Part shown: positions 30,715-40,152 of the stretch, one piece after another | Layout: each line of letters begins with the position of its first letter | Numbering within the stretch: the stretch's first letter is position 1 | Assembly (NCBI GenBank): GCA_017472565.1 | Contig: JAFUPY010000018.1 | Location: 1 to 64,000, forward strand | Direction: 5' to 3' | Length of the DNA stretch: 64,000 nt | DNA from: Eubacterium sp. | Lineage (GTDB): Bacteria > Bacillota > Clostridia > Lachnospirales > Lachnospiraceae | Notes under the pieces: model-generated | Database searches by the model: none | Seen by the model: the letters and a program-made list of their open reading frames with translations, nothing else | Told to the model about the DNA's origin: nothing | Position numbers and translations under genes: made by a program

Positions 30715-30722
30715 AATCGGAA

Positions 30723-32000
30723 CTATTTAATGATTTCTTTTCCACCCATATATGGTCTTAATGCAACCGGAATGTTGATGGAGCCATCTTCATTCATGTT
30801 GTTTTCTAAGAATGCGATTAACATACGTGGTGGAGCCACTACTGTGTTGTTCAGTGTGTGTGCAAAGTATTTGCTGTCTTTACCCTTAACACGGATTTTC
30901 AAACGTCTTGCCTGAGCATCACCAAGGTTGGAGCAGCTGCCTACTTCGAAGTATTTCTGCTGACGTGGCGACCATGCTTCTACGTCTACAGATTTTACTT
31001 TCAGGTCTGCAAGGTCACCAGAGCAGCACTCTAAGGTTCTTACTGGAATATCCAGCGTGCGGAACAAGTCTACGGTGTTCTGCCATAATTTATCAAACCA
31101 CATTGGAGATTCTTCTGGTTTGCAAACAACGATCATTTCCTGTTTCTCGAACTGGTGAATACGATATACACCACGTTCTTCGATACCATGCGCACCTTTT
31201 TCTTTTCTGAAACATGGTGAGTAGCTTGTCAATGTCTTTGGAAGTTCTTCTTCCTCAATCATGGTGTCGATGAACTTACCGATCATAGAATGTTCGGATG
31301 TACCGATCAGATACAGGTCTTCCCCTTCAATCTTGTACATCATGGCATCCATTTCTTCAAAACTCATAACGCCTGTTACAACGTTGCTGCGGATCATGAA
31401 TGGTGGGATGCAGTATGTGAATCCACGGTCGATCATGAAATCTCTTGCATATGTTGTCATTGCGGAGTGAAGTCTTGCGATGTCGCCCTGTAAATAGTAG
31501 AAACCATTACCAGCAACTTTTCTTGCGCTTTCTAAATCGATACCGTCAAATTTTGCCATAATATCTGTATGATATGGAATTTCAAAATCTGGAACGATTG
31601 GTTCGCCATACTTCTGCACTTCTACGTTTTCGCTGTCGTCTTTACCGATTGGTACAGATGGATCAATGATGTTTGGAATTGTCATCATAATCTTTGTAAC
31701 CTGTGCATTCAGCTCTTCTTCCTGTTTTTCCAATTCAGCAAGACGTTCTGCATCCTTTGCAACCTGTTCTTTTAATGCCATTGCCTCTTCTTTTTTGCCC
31801 TGGCCCATCAAAGCACCAATCTGTTTGGATACTTTGTTACGGTTTGCACGAAGATCGTCAGCTTCTCCCTTAGTCTCGCGAGCCTGCTTATCCAACTCGA
31901 TGACTTCATCTACTAATGGAAGCTTTTTATCCTGAAATTTGTTTCTGATATTCTGTTTTACAATTTCAGGATTCTCTCTTAAAAATTTAATATCAATCAT
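30723..32000 (-). CDS. serS: Seryl-tRNA synthetase
   Basis: A 425-aa class II synthetase. The N-terminal coiled-coil arm (residues 30-105: DKQARETKGEADDLRANRNK then EEAMALKEQVAKDAERLAEL) is followed by motif 2 around PCFRKEKGAHGIEERGVYR and motif 3 near SNLGDAQARRLKIR. It charges tRNA-Ser. It follows glyA by 15 bases, so the two are probably co-transcribed, linking serine metabolism and serine charging. Confidence 0.97.
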   Translation of the reverse strand: MIDIKFLRENPEIVKQNIRNKFQDKKLPLVDEVIELDKQARETKGEADDLRANRNKVSKQIGALMGQGKKEEAMALKEQVAKDAERLAELEKQEEELNAQVTKIMMTIPNIIDPSVPIGKDDSENVEVQKYGEPIVPDFEIPYHTDIMAKFDGIDLESARKVAGNGFYYLQGDIARLHSAMTTYARDFMIDRGFTYCIPPFMIRSNVVTGVMSFEEMDAMMYKIEGEDLYLIGTSEHSMIGKFIDTMIEEEELPKTLTSYSPCFRKEKGAHGIEERGVYRIHQFEKQEMIVVCKPEESPMWFDKLWQNTVDLFRTLDIPVRTLECCSGDLADLKVKSVDVEAWSPRQQKYFEVGSCSNLGDAQARRLKIRVKGKDSKYFAHTLNNTVVAPPRMLIAFLENNMNEDGSINIPVALRPYMGGKEIIK

Positions 32001-32015
32001 TTTTTACCCCTTACA

Positions 32016-33260
32016 TTATCTCAATGGATATTTATCTGTTAATGTTTTTACGATTGCTCTCGCTTTTTCAATACCAGCTTCTCCTTCTTTGATGACAATG
32101 GAGATAGCTTCTGCAACCTGATCCATGTCTTCGGTTGTAAGACCACGGGATGTTGCAGCTGGTGATCCAAGACGAAGACCACTTGTTACAAATGGTGATT
32201 TTGGATCGTTTGGAATTGTATTTTTATTTGCTGTGATATGTGCTTCATCAAGAAGTTTTTCTACCGCTTTACCTGTCAGTTCAAATGGTGTCAGATCAAC
32301 TAACATCAGGTGGTTATCTGTACCGTCGGATACGATCTTGATGCCACGATTCATCAGTCCTTTACAAAGTGCCTGTGCATTATCTAATACACGCTTCTGA
32401 TATTCTTTGAATTCATCTGTTAATGCTTCCTGGAAACATACCGCCTTTGCTGCAATCACATGCATTAAAGGTCCGCCCTGAATACCTGGGAAGATTGCTT
32501 TATTAAAGTTGAAGTTGTGTTTTTCCATTGCTTCTTTGGAAGCAAGGATCATACCACCACGAGGGCCACGGAGTGTTTTATGTGTTGTTGTTGTAACAAC
32601 ATCTGCGTATGGCAGTGGATTCATATGAAGCCCTGCTGCTACAAGACCTGCGATGTGCGCCATATCTACCATAAGATATGCGCCACATGCATCTGCAATT
32701 TCACGGAATTTAGCAAAATCAATTGCTCTTGCGTAAGCACTTGCACCCGCGATAATCATCTGTGGTTTGTGCTCCATAGCCAAAGCCATTACGTTGTCAT
32801 AATCGATATATCCGTCATCGTTTACGCCATAAGGAACGATGTTGAAATAGGTTCCGGAGAAGTTAACCGGACTTCCGTGTGTAAGATGTCCGCCGTGGTC
32901 AAGATTCATGCCAAGGATGGTATCGCCTGGTTTTAACAGAGCAAACTGAACTGCCATGTTGGCATTGGCACCTGAGTGTGGCTGTACGTTAACATACTCT
33001 GCCCCATATAACTGTTTTGCACGTTCGATTGCAAGTTCTTCCACGATGTCTACACACTGGCAACCGCCGTAATATCTTTTTCCTGGATAACCTTCTGCGT
33101 ATTTGTTGGTCATTACGCTTCCCATTGCTGCCATAACAGCTGGGCTTACCCAGTTTTCGGATGCAATCAGTTCGATGTGACGATTCTGTCTGTCAAACTC
33201 TGCATTAATCGCGTCATATACCGCGCTGTCAACTGCTTTAACTTCTTCAAGTGAATACAT
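32016..33260 (-). CDS. glyA: Serine hydroxymethyltransferase
   Basis: A 414-aa PLP enzyme. Signatures include [39 protein letters not shown], the PLP-lysine loop [19 protein letters not shown] and [20 protein letters not shown]. It interconverts serine and glycine with tetrahydrofolate, feeding one-carbon units. It is upstream of serS in the same direction. Confidence 0.97.
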   Translation of the reverse strand: MYSLEEVKAVDSAVYDAINAEFDRQNRHIELIASENWVSPAVMAAMGSVMTNKYAEGYPGKRYYGGCQCVDIVEELAIERAKQLYGAEYVNVQPHSGANANMAVQFALLKPGDTILGMNLDHGGHLTHGSPVNFSGTYFNIVPYGVNDDGYIDYDNVMALAMEHKPQMIIAGASAYARAIDFAKFREIADACGAYLMVDMAHIAGLVAAGLHMNPLPYADVVTTTTHKTLRGPRGGMILASKEAMEKHNFNFNKAIFPGIQGGPLMHVIAAKAVCFQEALTDEFKEYQKRVLDNAQALCKGLMNRGIKIVSDGTDNHLMLVDLTPFELTGKAVEKLLDEAHITANKNTIPNDPKSPFVTSGLRLGSPAATSRGLTTEDMDQVAEAISIVIKEGEAGIEKARAIVKTLTDKYPLR

Positions 33261-33384
33261 TTTTATGTTCCTCCATGTTCTAATCGTTGTTCCCCAACCA
33301 CCAGGTCATCTATACACCGCGCTGCTGCGCGCTACCTTCATTTTAACCCAGTTCCATATAGTATAAACAACTTCGCCTTGAATT

Positions 33385-33678
33385 TCAACCGAAATAATCC
33401 TGAATACGGCTTGCAATCAGCACACCCACAATAATCTGAATTGCAAGAATCACAGGAATCCCCACTACAAATTTGGTGTGTCTTGTTTTGTGTCGGAAGA
33501 GATACATCCCCGCCAGCGATCCCACACTTCCACCGATGATACTGATCACAAAAAGGGTTCGTTCGGAAATCCTGCGGCGATGCTTTCTTGCCTTTAACTT
33601 GTCGATCCCCATCATCAGGAAACCAACTATATTCACAACAATTACATAAAGAATACTTACTGCGTTTAAAACTTCCAT
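33385..33678 (-). CDS. DUF1294 small membrane protein (97 aa)
   Basis: Three hydrophobic segments (VSILYVIVVNIVGFLMMGID; VISIIGGSVGSLAGMYLF; VVGIPVILAIQIIVGVLI) with the family signature DKLKARKHRRRISERTLF and RHKTRHTKF between them. DUF1294 proteins are small inner-membrane proteins of unknown function. It sits between glyA and secDF in the same direction. Confidence 0.85.
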   Translation of the reverse strand: MEVLNAVSILYVIVVNIVGFLMMGIDKLKARKHRRRISERTLFVISIIGGSVGSLAGMYLFRHKTRHTKFVVGIPVILAIQIIVGVLIASRIQDYFG

Positions 33679-33718
33679 CTGTTTTCACTCCATAAAGGTT
33701 CTTATGTATCTTAGGTTG

Positions 33719-36010
33719 TTATTTTTTCTTTTTCTTCTTCTTTGTGGCATTTTTCTTTGCAGGGGCCTTATAGTCAGACACCACAGGTCTTGCAAAAGCC
33801 TCCTGTTCCACTTCCATTTCTGCCGGATACGCCGCCTTTCCTGCTGGCTGCTGTACTTTTCTGCCGAATCCGCTCCTGAACATGTACCAAAGAGAACCAG
33901 CCAGACATACGGAGGAATACCCACCGCAGACAATACCTACAATCAGCGGAAGCGCAAACTCACGAATAGAGGATACACCTAACAGGAACAATACAAATAC
34001 CATGATAAATGTGGTAATGGTGGTATTGATGCTTCGGGATAAGGTCTGTGTAATACTCTTGTTCGCGATTTCCTTCAGATCCGGCACTTCGCCCTCTGGA
34101 ACCATGCGATAGTTTTCTCGTATTCGGTCAAAAATGACAATGGTGGCATTGATCGAGTAACCCACAATGGTCAGCATACATGCAATAAATGTGGTTCCTA
34201 CGGTTACCCTTGCAAGCGCATAGAAAGCAAGCACTATCAACACGTCATGCACCAGTGCAAGAACCGCACTTCCTGCAAACTGAATCTGTCCAAATCGAAA
34301 CCAGATATAGAGCAGCATACAAATCGTTGCGATGATAACAGCCTTAATCGCATCTGTCTTCATCTCATCGCTGATGGTTGAACTGATACTTGTGGATGCA
34401 ATATCTTCCTCTGCCACACCAAAGTGTTCTTCCATCTGGGCATTGAATGCCTGACGTTCTTCCAGGTTCAGTTCCCTGGTTTTGAATACGATCGCATTGC
34501 TGTCTTCCACCTTCTGTGTCTGAATGTTGGCATCGCCAGTCACATCTTCCACAACAGGAATCATCAACTGTTCAATTTCTTCGATGGAATAATCTTCATC
34601 AAAGGTTACGGTTGTGGAGGTACCGCCAACGAACTCAAGGCTGTAATTTAACGCCTTGCCGTCCTTTGCCTGATGTCCGCCCATGCCGGCAAAACCAGCT
34701 ACAATGATAACAATCGATATAACAAGGAAAATCCATCTTCTTCCGATGAAGTTGATTGGCTTTCTTTCTTTTTTCTCTCCATAAAACTTTTTGTCCTGAC
34801 AGCCCATTGCATACAGGGATTTGAGTATCCATCTGGTAACAAACAGTGCTGTAAACATAGAAAGAACAATACCAAGAACCAGAGTAATGGCAAAACCACG
34901 AATTGGACCGGTTCCCAGAATCCAAAGTACAATCGCAGCAATCAGAGTTGTGATGTTACCATCCAAAATAGCTGTTGTGGCTTTCTTGAAACCAACCTTC
35001 GTAGACTCTCCTACCGGATTGCCTGCTGCAATTTCCTCTCGAATACGGGCAAAGATAATAACGTTGGCATCCACCGCCATACCAATGGACAGGACAATAC
35101 CTGCGATACCCGGCAGTGTCAGCGTAATATCGTTTCTATAAATATGAAGGATGGCAATCATAATGCCACAGTAGATCAACAAAGCAATTGCCGATGCCAG
35201 ACCCGGAATACGATACAACACAATCATGAACACCATGATGATGGCCACACCGATAATAGCCGCAATAATACTGGTTGTGATTGCCTCTGTACCAAGCTTA
35301 GCGCCAACCACTTCTGACTGGAGTTCTTCCAGTTCCAGGGAAAGAGAACCGATACGGATGGTAGAAGCCAGTTCTTCTGCTTCCTCATAAGAAGAAATTC
35401 TGTTGATTTCTGCCTTGCCTCCCGGAATCGCTTTATCAACACTTGGTGCGCTGATAATCTCTCCATCGTAAACAATTGGCATATAGCTTCCAACGCTTGC
35501 CGCCGTGCCCTCGTAAAATTTCTGAGCGCCTGCATCTGTCATAACAAGGGTAACCGCATATTCGGTTGCACCCGTAATATCACTGGTATACGTTACCGCC
35601 TGGGCTTCTTTAATATCCGCACCAGTTAAAATAGTCGTACCATCTGCCATCTGGAATTCCAAAGAACCTGGTTTTCCCAAATCCTCTAAAATGGCATTGG
35701 CATCGGATACACCAGGAATCTCTACCGCAATGCGGTCATCGCCTACCTGATATACTTCCGCCTCTGTACTGTATCCCTGTACTCGTTTCATCAATTTGTA
35801 GACGGTATCCTGCATATCCTCTGGGGATGGATCCTCGTCTACAACCTGATAGGTGATGCTGACACCACCGGCCAGATCCAGTCCTAACTTCACGCCTTTG
35901 TCCTTATCTTTGGCAATGGTTCCGCCCAAAACACCTACGGAATAGTAAGCAAGTGCTGCCACAATTACAAGGAATACTACAAAGACAACGAGTCCTGATT
36001 TTTTCTTCAT
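33719..36010 (-). CDS. secDF: Protein translocase SecDF fusion
   Basis: A 763-aa fusion of SecD and SecF. The N-terminal SecD half has KLGLDLAGGVSITYQVVDED, the periplasmic domain around residues 50-230 and GMAVDANVIIFARIREE in a transmembrane helix; the SecF half begins near residue 400 with FIGRRWIFLVISIVIIVAG, has YSLEFVGGTSTTVTFDEDY and the matching VGYSINATIVIFDRIRENYR. About twelve transmembrane segments. It helps protein export using the proton or sodium gradient. The C-terminus ends in a lysine-rich tail (APAKKNATKKKKKKK). Beside the SCIFF genes, as is usual in Clostridia. Confidence 0.96.
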   Translation of the reverse strand: MKKKSGLVVFVVFLVIVAALAYYSVGVLGGTIAKDKDKGVKLGLDLAGGVSITYQVVDEDPSPEDMQDTVYKLMKRVQGYSTEAEVYQVGDDRIAVEIPGVSDANAILEDLGKPGSLEFQMADGTTILTGADIKEAQAVTYTSDITGATEYAVTLVMTDAGAQKFYEGTAASVGSYMPIVYDGEIISAPSVDKAIPGGKAEINRISSYEEAEELASTIRIGSLSLELEELQSEVVGAKLGTEAITTSIIAAIIGVAIIMVFMIVLYRIPGLASAIALLIYCGIMIAILHIYRNDITLTLPGIAGIVLSIGMAVDANVIIFARIREEIAAGNPVGESTKVGFKKATTAILDGNITTLIAAIVLWILGTGPIRGFAITLVLGIVLSMFTALFVTRWILKSLYAMGCQDKKFYGEKKERKPINFIGRRWIFLVISIVIIVAGFAGMGGHQAKDGKALNYSLEFVGGTSTTVTFDEDYSIEEIEQLMIPVVEDVTGDANIQTQKVEDSNAIVFKTRELNLEERQAFNAQMEEHFGVAEEDIASTSISSTISDEMKTDAIKAVIIATICMLLYIWFRFGQIQFAGSAVLALVHDVLIVLAFYALARVTVGTTFIACMLTIVGYSINATIVIFDRIRENYRMVPEGEVPDLKEIANKSITQTLSRSINTTITTFIMVFVLFLLGVSSIREFALPLIVGIVCGGYSSVCLAGSLWYMFRSGFGRKVQQPAGKAAYPAEMEVEQEAFARPVVSDYKAPAKKNATKKKKKKK

Positions 36011-36071
36011 CTCTTACTCAGTCCTTTCTAATTCTTCTATAACGCATGCGAATCCATACTTGCTTGCAAGA

Positions 36072-37424
36072 TTAATCTTGCATAGCTGCCTGGATCATAA
36101 TTGCGCATTCCACGCGTTTTTTCTCAAGCTCGCAGCCAACATCATATGCATCATTGATGCTGCCATGGAAATTGTAAGAGTTTGCTGCGCATCCGCCGCT
36201 GCAGTAAAATCTTGCAAAGCATTCACGACACTTTTCCTTTGCATAGACGTTACAACATTTAAATTCATCACGAAGCTCTGTATTGACCACGCCGTCCTGT
36301 ACATTTCCCATCAGGAATGCTTCATTCCCAACAAACTGATGACATGGATACAGATCGCCCCATGGTGTTACCGCGAGATATTCGGTACCAGAGCCACATC
36401 CTGACAAACGTTTTGCCACACATGGGCCGCCTTCTAAATCAATCATGAAGTGGAAGAAATTGAAATCCTTGCCTGTTTTTTTGCGTTCTACCATCTCTGC
36501 TGCCAACGCATCGTATTCTGCAAAAAGCTGTGGCAGGTCTTCCTCACGAATCGCATAATCCTCTGTGTCAGGCGCCACAACCGGCTCTACGGAAATCTGT
36601 TTGAATCCCAGATCTGCCAGATGCAGTACATCCTTCGAAAAATCAAGATTGTGATGGGTAAAGGTTCCACGAACATAATATTTGTCCTGATTGCGGCTCT
36701 CCGCAAACTTCTGGAACTTTGGCACGATCAGCTCATAACTGCCCTTGCCATTGCGGAATGGACGCATGAAGTCGTTGACCTTTTTTCTGCCATCGATACT
36801 CAATACCACGTTTGCCATTTCCCGGTTGGCAAATTCCATCACATCGTCATTTAAAAGAATCCCGTTTGTTGTCAGTGTGAATCGGAAATTTTTATCATGA
36901 ATCTTTTCCTGTTCTCTGCCGTATGCAACCAGGTCTTTCACCACCTGGAAATTCATCAGGGGCTCCCCTCCGAAAAAGTCTACTTCCAGGTTTCTGCGGT
37001 TTCCGGAATTGGCAATCAGGAAATCTAAGGCAGCCTTGCCCACTTCAAAACTCATCAAAGCTCTTCTGCCATGATATTCGCCCTCCTCTGCAAAGCAGTA
37101 TCGGCAGGCCAGATTACAGTCATGGGCAATGTGAAGACAAAGAGCCTTCACCACTGTCTGGCGTTTTTTAAAATCAATGATATATGACTCGTAATTATCC
37201 TTTGTAAACAGGGCACCCTCTTCTTCCAGTTCTTTTACTTCCTGGTAGCACTCTGCAATTTCATGGATCGGATACTTGCCCTTAAGCACGTCCACCACTT
37301 CCTGCAGACTGTGTCCTTCGTACTGGGCAATCACATCGTAGCTGACGTCATCCACTACATGGATCGCTCCACTGTTTACATCGAGAACAATATTGTAGCC
37401 ATTGTTTTTATACTGATGAACCAC
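36072..37424 (-). CDS. scfB: Radical SAM maturase of the SCIFF peptide
   Basis: A 450-aa SPASM-domain radical SAM protein. The radical SAM motif is CNLACRYCFAEEG (C-x3-C-x2-C) near residue 110, followed by EVDFFGGEPLMNF; the SPASM region at the C-terminus has CKCCNVYAKEKC-like clusters (FKCCNVYAKEKCRECFARFY) that bind auxiliary [4Fe-4S] clusters. ScfB forms thioether cross-links in its small partner peptide. The partner gene is directly upstream, with a hairpin between, so assignment is firm. Confidence 0.95.
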   Translation of the reverse strand: MVHQYKNNGYNIVLDVNSGAIHVVDDVSYDVIAQYEGHSLQEVVDVLKGKYPIHEIAECYQEVKELEEEGALFTKDNYESYIIDFKKRQTVVKALCLHIAHDCNLACRYCFAEEGEYHGRRALMSFEVGKAALDFLIANSGNRRNLEVDFFGGEPLMNFQVVKDLVAYGREQEKIHDKNFRFTLTTNGILLNDDVMEFANREMANVVLSIDGRKKVNDFMRPFRNGKGSYELIVPKFQKFAESRNQDKYYVRGTFTHHNLDFSKDVLHLADLGFKQISVEPVVAPDTEDYAIREEDLPQLFAEYDALAAEMVERKKTGKDFNFFHFMIDLEGGPCVAKRLSGCGSGTEYLAVTPWGDLYPCHQFVGNEAFLMGNVQDGVVNTELRDEFKCCNVYAKEKCRECFARFYCSGGCAANSYNFHGSINDAYDVGCELEKKRVECAIMIQAAMQD

Positions 37425-37465
37425 GGTTGTTCCTCGCTTTCTGTTTTTATCTGTTTCATCAAAAC

Positions 37466-37494
37466 AAAGACCGTATGGATACCATACGGTCTGT
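37466..37494 (-). terminator. Intercistronic hairpin between scfA and scfB
   Basis: GACCGTATGG (37469-37478) and CCATACGGTC (37482-37491) form an exact hairpin, followed on the minus strand by TTTGTTTTG. It probably acts as a partial terminator, giving more peptide mRNA than maturase mRNA. Confidence 0.7.
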
Positions 37495-37524
37495 TGTCTA
37501 GCATTTTTAAATCAAACAATTCCA

Positions 37525-37668
37525 TTATTTGCTGTGTTCGCAGCTCTGGTTACCTACTGTGCAAGATGTTTTGCAAGCAGACTGGCAGGATGTCTGGCAT
37601 TCGCCGCAGCCGCCTTTTTTAATTGTATTCTGTAATTTTTTTGTATTTAATGTTTTTACGTGTTTCAT
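37525..37668 (-). CDS. scfA: SCIFF peptide precursor (47 aa)
   Basis: Small ribosomal peptide of the six-cysteines-in-forty-five family, starting MKHVKTLNTKKLQNTIKKGG and carrying Cys at 21, 24, 28, 32, 36 and 43. The cysteines sit in GGCGECQTSCQSACKTSC and near the end. The Shine-Dalgarno GGAG lies just before the start. ScfB couples Cys thiols to neighbouring alpha carbons. The family is nearly universal in Clostridia and its biological role is not known. Confidence 0.9.
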   Translation of the reverse strand: MKHVKTLNTKKLQNTIKKGGCGECQTSCQSACKTSCTVGNQSCEHSK

Positions 37669-37737
37669 AAAACATAACTCCTTCCTACATAACTACATGA
37701 AGTATAACACAAGATTGTAGGGAAAGAAAGTGTTTTT

Positions 37738-38097
37738 TTATGTTCTGCCCGAAAGCATTCCCCCCAGCATTCCCGCACACGCACACATGATCCACACTGC
37801 CAGCATTCGCAGCATGTCCTGCGGAAGTCCATGGTTCAGAATAACGGAACCTGCAAATAAGATCAAAAAGTAAATGGTTCCCAAAAGCAATCCCAAAAAT
37901 CCGCAGGGTGCTTTGAGTCGATGCCGTAAGACCAGACCACCTGCAAACCCGGACACCACATATACTACCACAATCCCCAGGGACACAAAGGTTTCTCCCA
38001 AATGAAACTGATACAATAAAAACGCCATAATAAACAGCAATATTCCCGTCAACACATACATCACCAGCAATGTACTTAGTATTTTCATCTTGTCCAT
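37738..38097 (-). CDS. TIGR04086-family membrane protein (119 aa)
   Basis: Four hydrophobic segments (ILSTLLVMYVLTGILLFIM; LGIVVVYVVSGFAGGLVL; FLGLLLGTIYFLILFAGSV; MLAVWIMCACAGMLGGML). The family occurs next to the SCIFF and SecDF genes in many Clostridia, as here. Function unknown; the conserved neighbourhood suggests a link to peptide handling or export, which is inference. Confidence 0.8.
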   Translation of the reverse strand: MDKMKILSTLLVMYVLTGILLFIMAFLLYQFHLGETFVSLGIVVVYVVSGFAGGLVLRHRLKAPCGFLGLLLGTIYFLILFAGSVILNHGLPQDMLRMLAVWIMCACAGMLGGMLSGRT

Positions 38098-38241
38098 TTT
38101 CCTACTCCTTTCTCCTACTATATGTATATGTAAGCCAGATCGTACATATTACAAAAATTTAAGCATTTTTACCATTTTTTTAGCATTCGGAAGCCGCTTT
38201 TATCTTTACAAAAAAATAGGGATATTATATATTGTTTGATA

Positions 38242-38269
38242 AACAATCCTGTAACCTTTCAGGATTGTT
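38242..38269 (+). promoter_or_regulatory. 5' leader hairpin of the CNNM/CBS gene
   Basis: AACAATCCTG (38242-38251) and CAGGATTGTT (38260-38269) form an exact ten-base hairpin 34 bases upstream of the TTG start. It may stabilise the mRNA or regulate the gene. Confidence 0.55.
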
Positions 38270-38302
38270 GAACTATATTATTTTTATAAGGAGTGTAATT
38301 TT

Positions 38303-39571
38303 TTGGACCCCAGTATTATTTTTAAACTCATTATTTTAGTAATCATGTTATGTTTGTCAGCTTTTTTCTCCTCTTCGGAGACAGCGCTGACGATCGTAAA
38401 CCAGTACCGCATTCGCTCTTTGGCTGATGATGGCAACAAGCGTGCACAGATTGTGTTAAAAGTAACAGAAAACTCTGGAAAAATGCTGAGCGCTATCCTG
38501 ATCGGGAACAACGTGGTCAATATCTCTGCCTCTTCTCTGGCAACGGTGGTTGCTGTTGATGTGCTTGGCGACGCAGGTGCAGGTGTTGCTACCGGTATTT
38601 TGACCATTCTGATTCTGATTTTTGGCGAGATTTCACCAAAGACCATGGCTACTTACCGTGCAGAACGAATCTCTCTCAGGTTTGGGCCTGTTATTTGGAT
38701 TATCATGGTCGTCCTCACCCCAGTTATCTTTATTGTAAACAAACTGGCTATGGGATTCCTTCGTCTGTTTGGTGTAAAGGCAGGAGAAAAACCTGCTGCC
38801 ATGACCGAAAGCGAACTTCGTACTATCGTGGATGTTGGACACGAATCCGGCATTATCGAGACCGAAGAAAAAGAAATGATCAACAACATGTTCGACTTTG
38901 GTGATACCCTTGCAAAAGAAATCATGGTTCCTCGTGTGGATATGACCTATGCAAGACTGGACGCTACCTATAATGAACTGATGGAAATTTTCAGACAGGA
39001 CAAATTCACCCGTCTTCCAATTTGCGAAGACAGCGCAGATGATATTATCGGTATTCTGAACATAAAGGATATTCTTTTCTGTGCAGACCAGGAAAACATT
39101 TCTATTCAAAAACTGATGCGGGAACCCTTCTTTACGTATGAACAGAAAAACACCGCTGAACTGTTTTTGGAAATGCGGGAATCTTCCATCAATATGGCGA
39201 TTGTCCTTGATGAATACGGCGTGACTTCTGGTCTGATCACCCTGGAAGACCTGTTAGAAGAAATCGTTGGGGATATCCGTGATGAATACGATGCAGACGA
39301 AGACGAAACCCTGAAACAGCTTTCTCCTACAGAATACCTTGTAGAAGGATCTATGAATCTGGAAGATTTAAACGATATCCTGGATCTGGATCTTCGTTCT
39401 GAAGATTATGACTCTGTTGGTGGTTACATGATCGGTCTTTTGGATCATATTCCTGCACTGCGTGAGTCAGTAACAACAGAGGATGGACTGTATTTCCAGG
39501 TTACATGGAAAGAAAAAAATCGAATCAGCAAGATTTACTTAAGAATTCCTGAAAATTATCGCAAAGACTGA
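38303..39571 (+). CDS. CNNM/CorC-type membrane protein with CBS domains (422 aa)
   Basis: DUF21 membrane domain in residues 1-190 with four hydrophobic segments (IIFKLIILVIMLCLSAFF; then SAILIGNNVVNISASSLATV; IWIIMVVLTPVIFIVN), followed by two CBS domains (KEIMVPRVDMTYARLDAT to about residue 330) and a C-terminal CorC-HlyC domain. It is often called hemolysin family protein; members act in magnesium or other metal homeostasis. The start is TTG, chosen for the AAGGAG ribosome binding site just before. Its end overlaps the next gene tail to tail. Confidence 0.9.
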   Translation: MDPSIIFKLIILVIMLCLSAFFSSSETALTIVNQYRIRSLADDGNKRAQIVLKVTENSGKMLSAILIGNNVVNISASSLATVVAVDVLGDAGAGVATGILTILILIFGEISPKTMATYRAERISLRFGPVIWIIMVVLTPVIFIVNKLAMGFLRLFGVKAGEKPAAMTESELRTIVDVGHESGIIETEEKEMINNMFDFGDTLAKEIMVPRVDMTYARLDATYNELMEIFRQDKFTRLPICEDSADDIIGILNIKDILFCADQENISIQKLMREPFFTYEQKNTAELFLEMRESSINMAIVLDEYGVTSGLITLEDLLEEIVGDIRDEYDADEDETLKQLSPTEYLVEGSMNLEDLNDILDLDLRSEDYDSVGGYMIGLLDHIPALRESVTTEDGLYFQVTWKEKNRISKIYLRIPENYRKD

Positions 39572-40050
39572 TAGATTTTCTCCCGAAGCATCCGGTAGCT
39601 TTTTGAAAAGCCTACGGTCATTTCATAGGGAGTGTTGCGGCTTTCTTCATCGATTACTTTGTGCAGACCATCTTGTCCACTTACCAATTGCAATCGATGA
39701 CTAAAGGGCAGAACGAACAGTTCGCTTTTCGGAATACGGTATCGTTCCAGTATCCTGGGCCAATCCTTTAGCCCGTCATAGAGATAGTCGGTGATTACGT
39801 AAATCACATTTTCGTTGCGAACAAGATCGTGAATAAAATATTTATCCAGGCAGTTTTCATCCTGCCGCAAAAACACAACAACCAGATCCGCTTCCCGAAG
39901 AATACTTTGGGAACGCGGATCTTTATTATTTTTCAGATCAATCGTCACAACATGTGGTTCCTTTTCAAATAAATCAAGGAAATAATTTGCCCAAGAAAAT
40001 CTGTCCTCTTCATAAGGATCCCAATATACCAGAAATTTTGTTTTACTCAT
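39556..40050 (-). CDS. Hypothetical protein with Rossmann-like N-terminus (164 aa)
   Basis: Starts at MSKTKFLVYWDPYEEDRFSW behind AAAGGAG; the longer ORF is rejected. It reads like a soluble alpha/beta domain (VVTIDLKN; ADLVVVFLRQDENCLDKYF; VIYVITDYLYDG). No motif for a named enzyme is present. The last 16 bases overlap the CNNM gene, which converges on it. I do not recognise the family. Confidence 0.6.
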   Translation of the reverse strand: MSKTKFLVYWDPYEEDRFSWANYFLDLFEKEPHVVTIDLKNNKDPRSQSILREADLVVVFLRQDENCLDKYFIHDLVRNENVIYVITDYLYDGLKDWPRILERYRIPKSELFVLPFSHRLQLVSGQDGLHKVIDEESRNTPYEMTVGFSKSYRMLREKIYQSLR

Positions 40051-40152
40051 GAATGCTCCTTTACAAAGCATTTCAGACGTGTTGAGAAATAAGGTCTTGT
40101 CATTATACCATTTCTCAATACAGTTGTAAACTATATTTTTAATTTGTTTTAT

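Noticed and set aside
30321..30722. Possible small gene between serS and thl
   Set aside because: The stretch is A+T-rich, has no ORF of note, and is filled by promoters, Rex-like boxes and a terminator.
34673..35317. 214-aa plus-strand ORF antisense to secDF
   Set aside because: It is a shadow of the well-supported SecDF gene; composition is Asn/Thr/Arg-rich without any protein signature.
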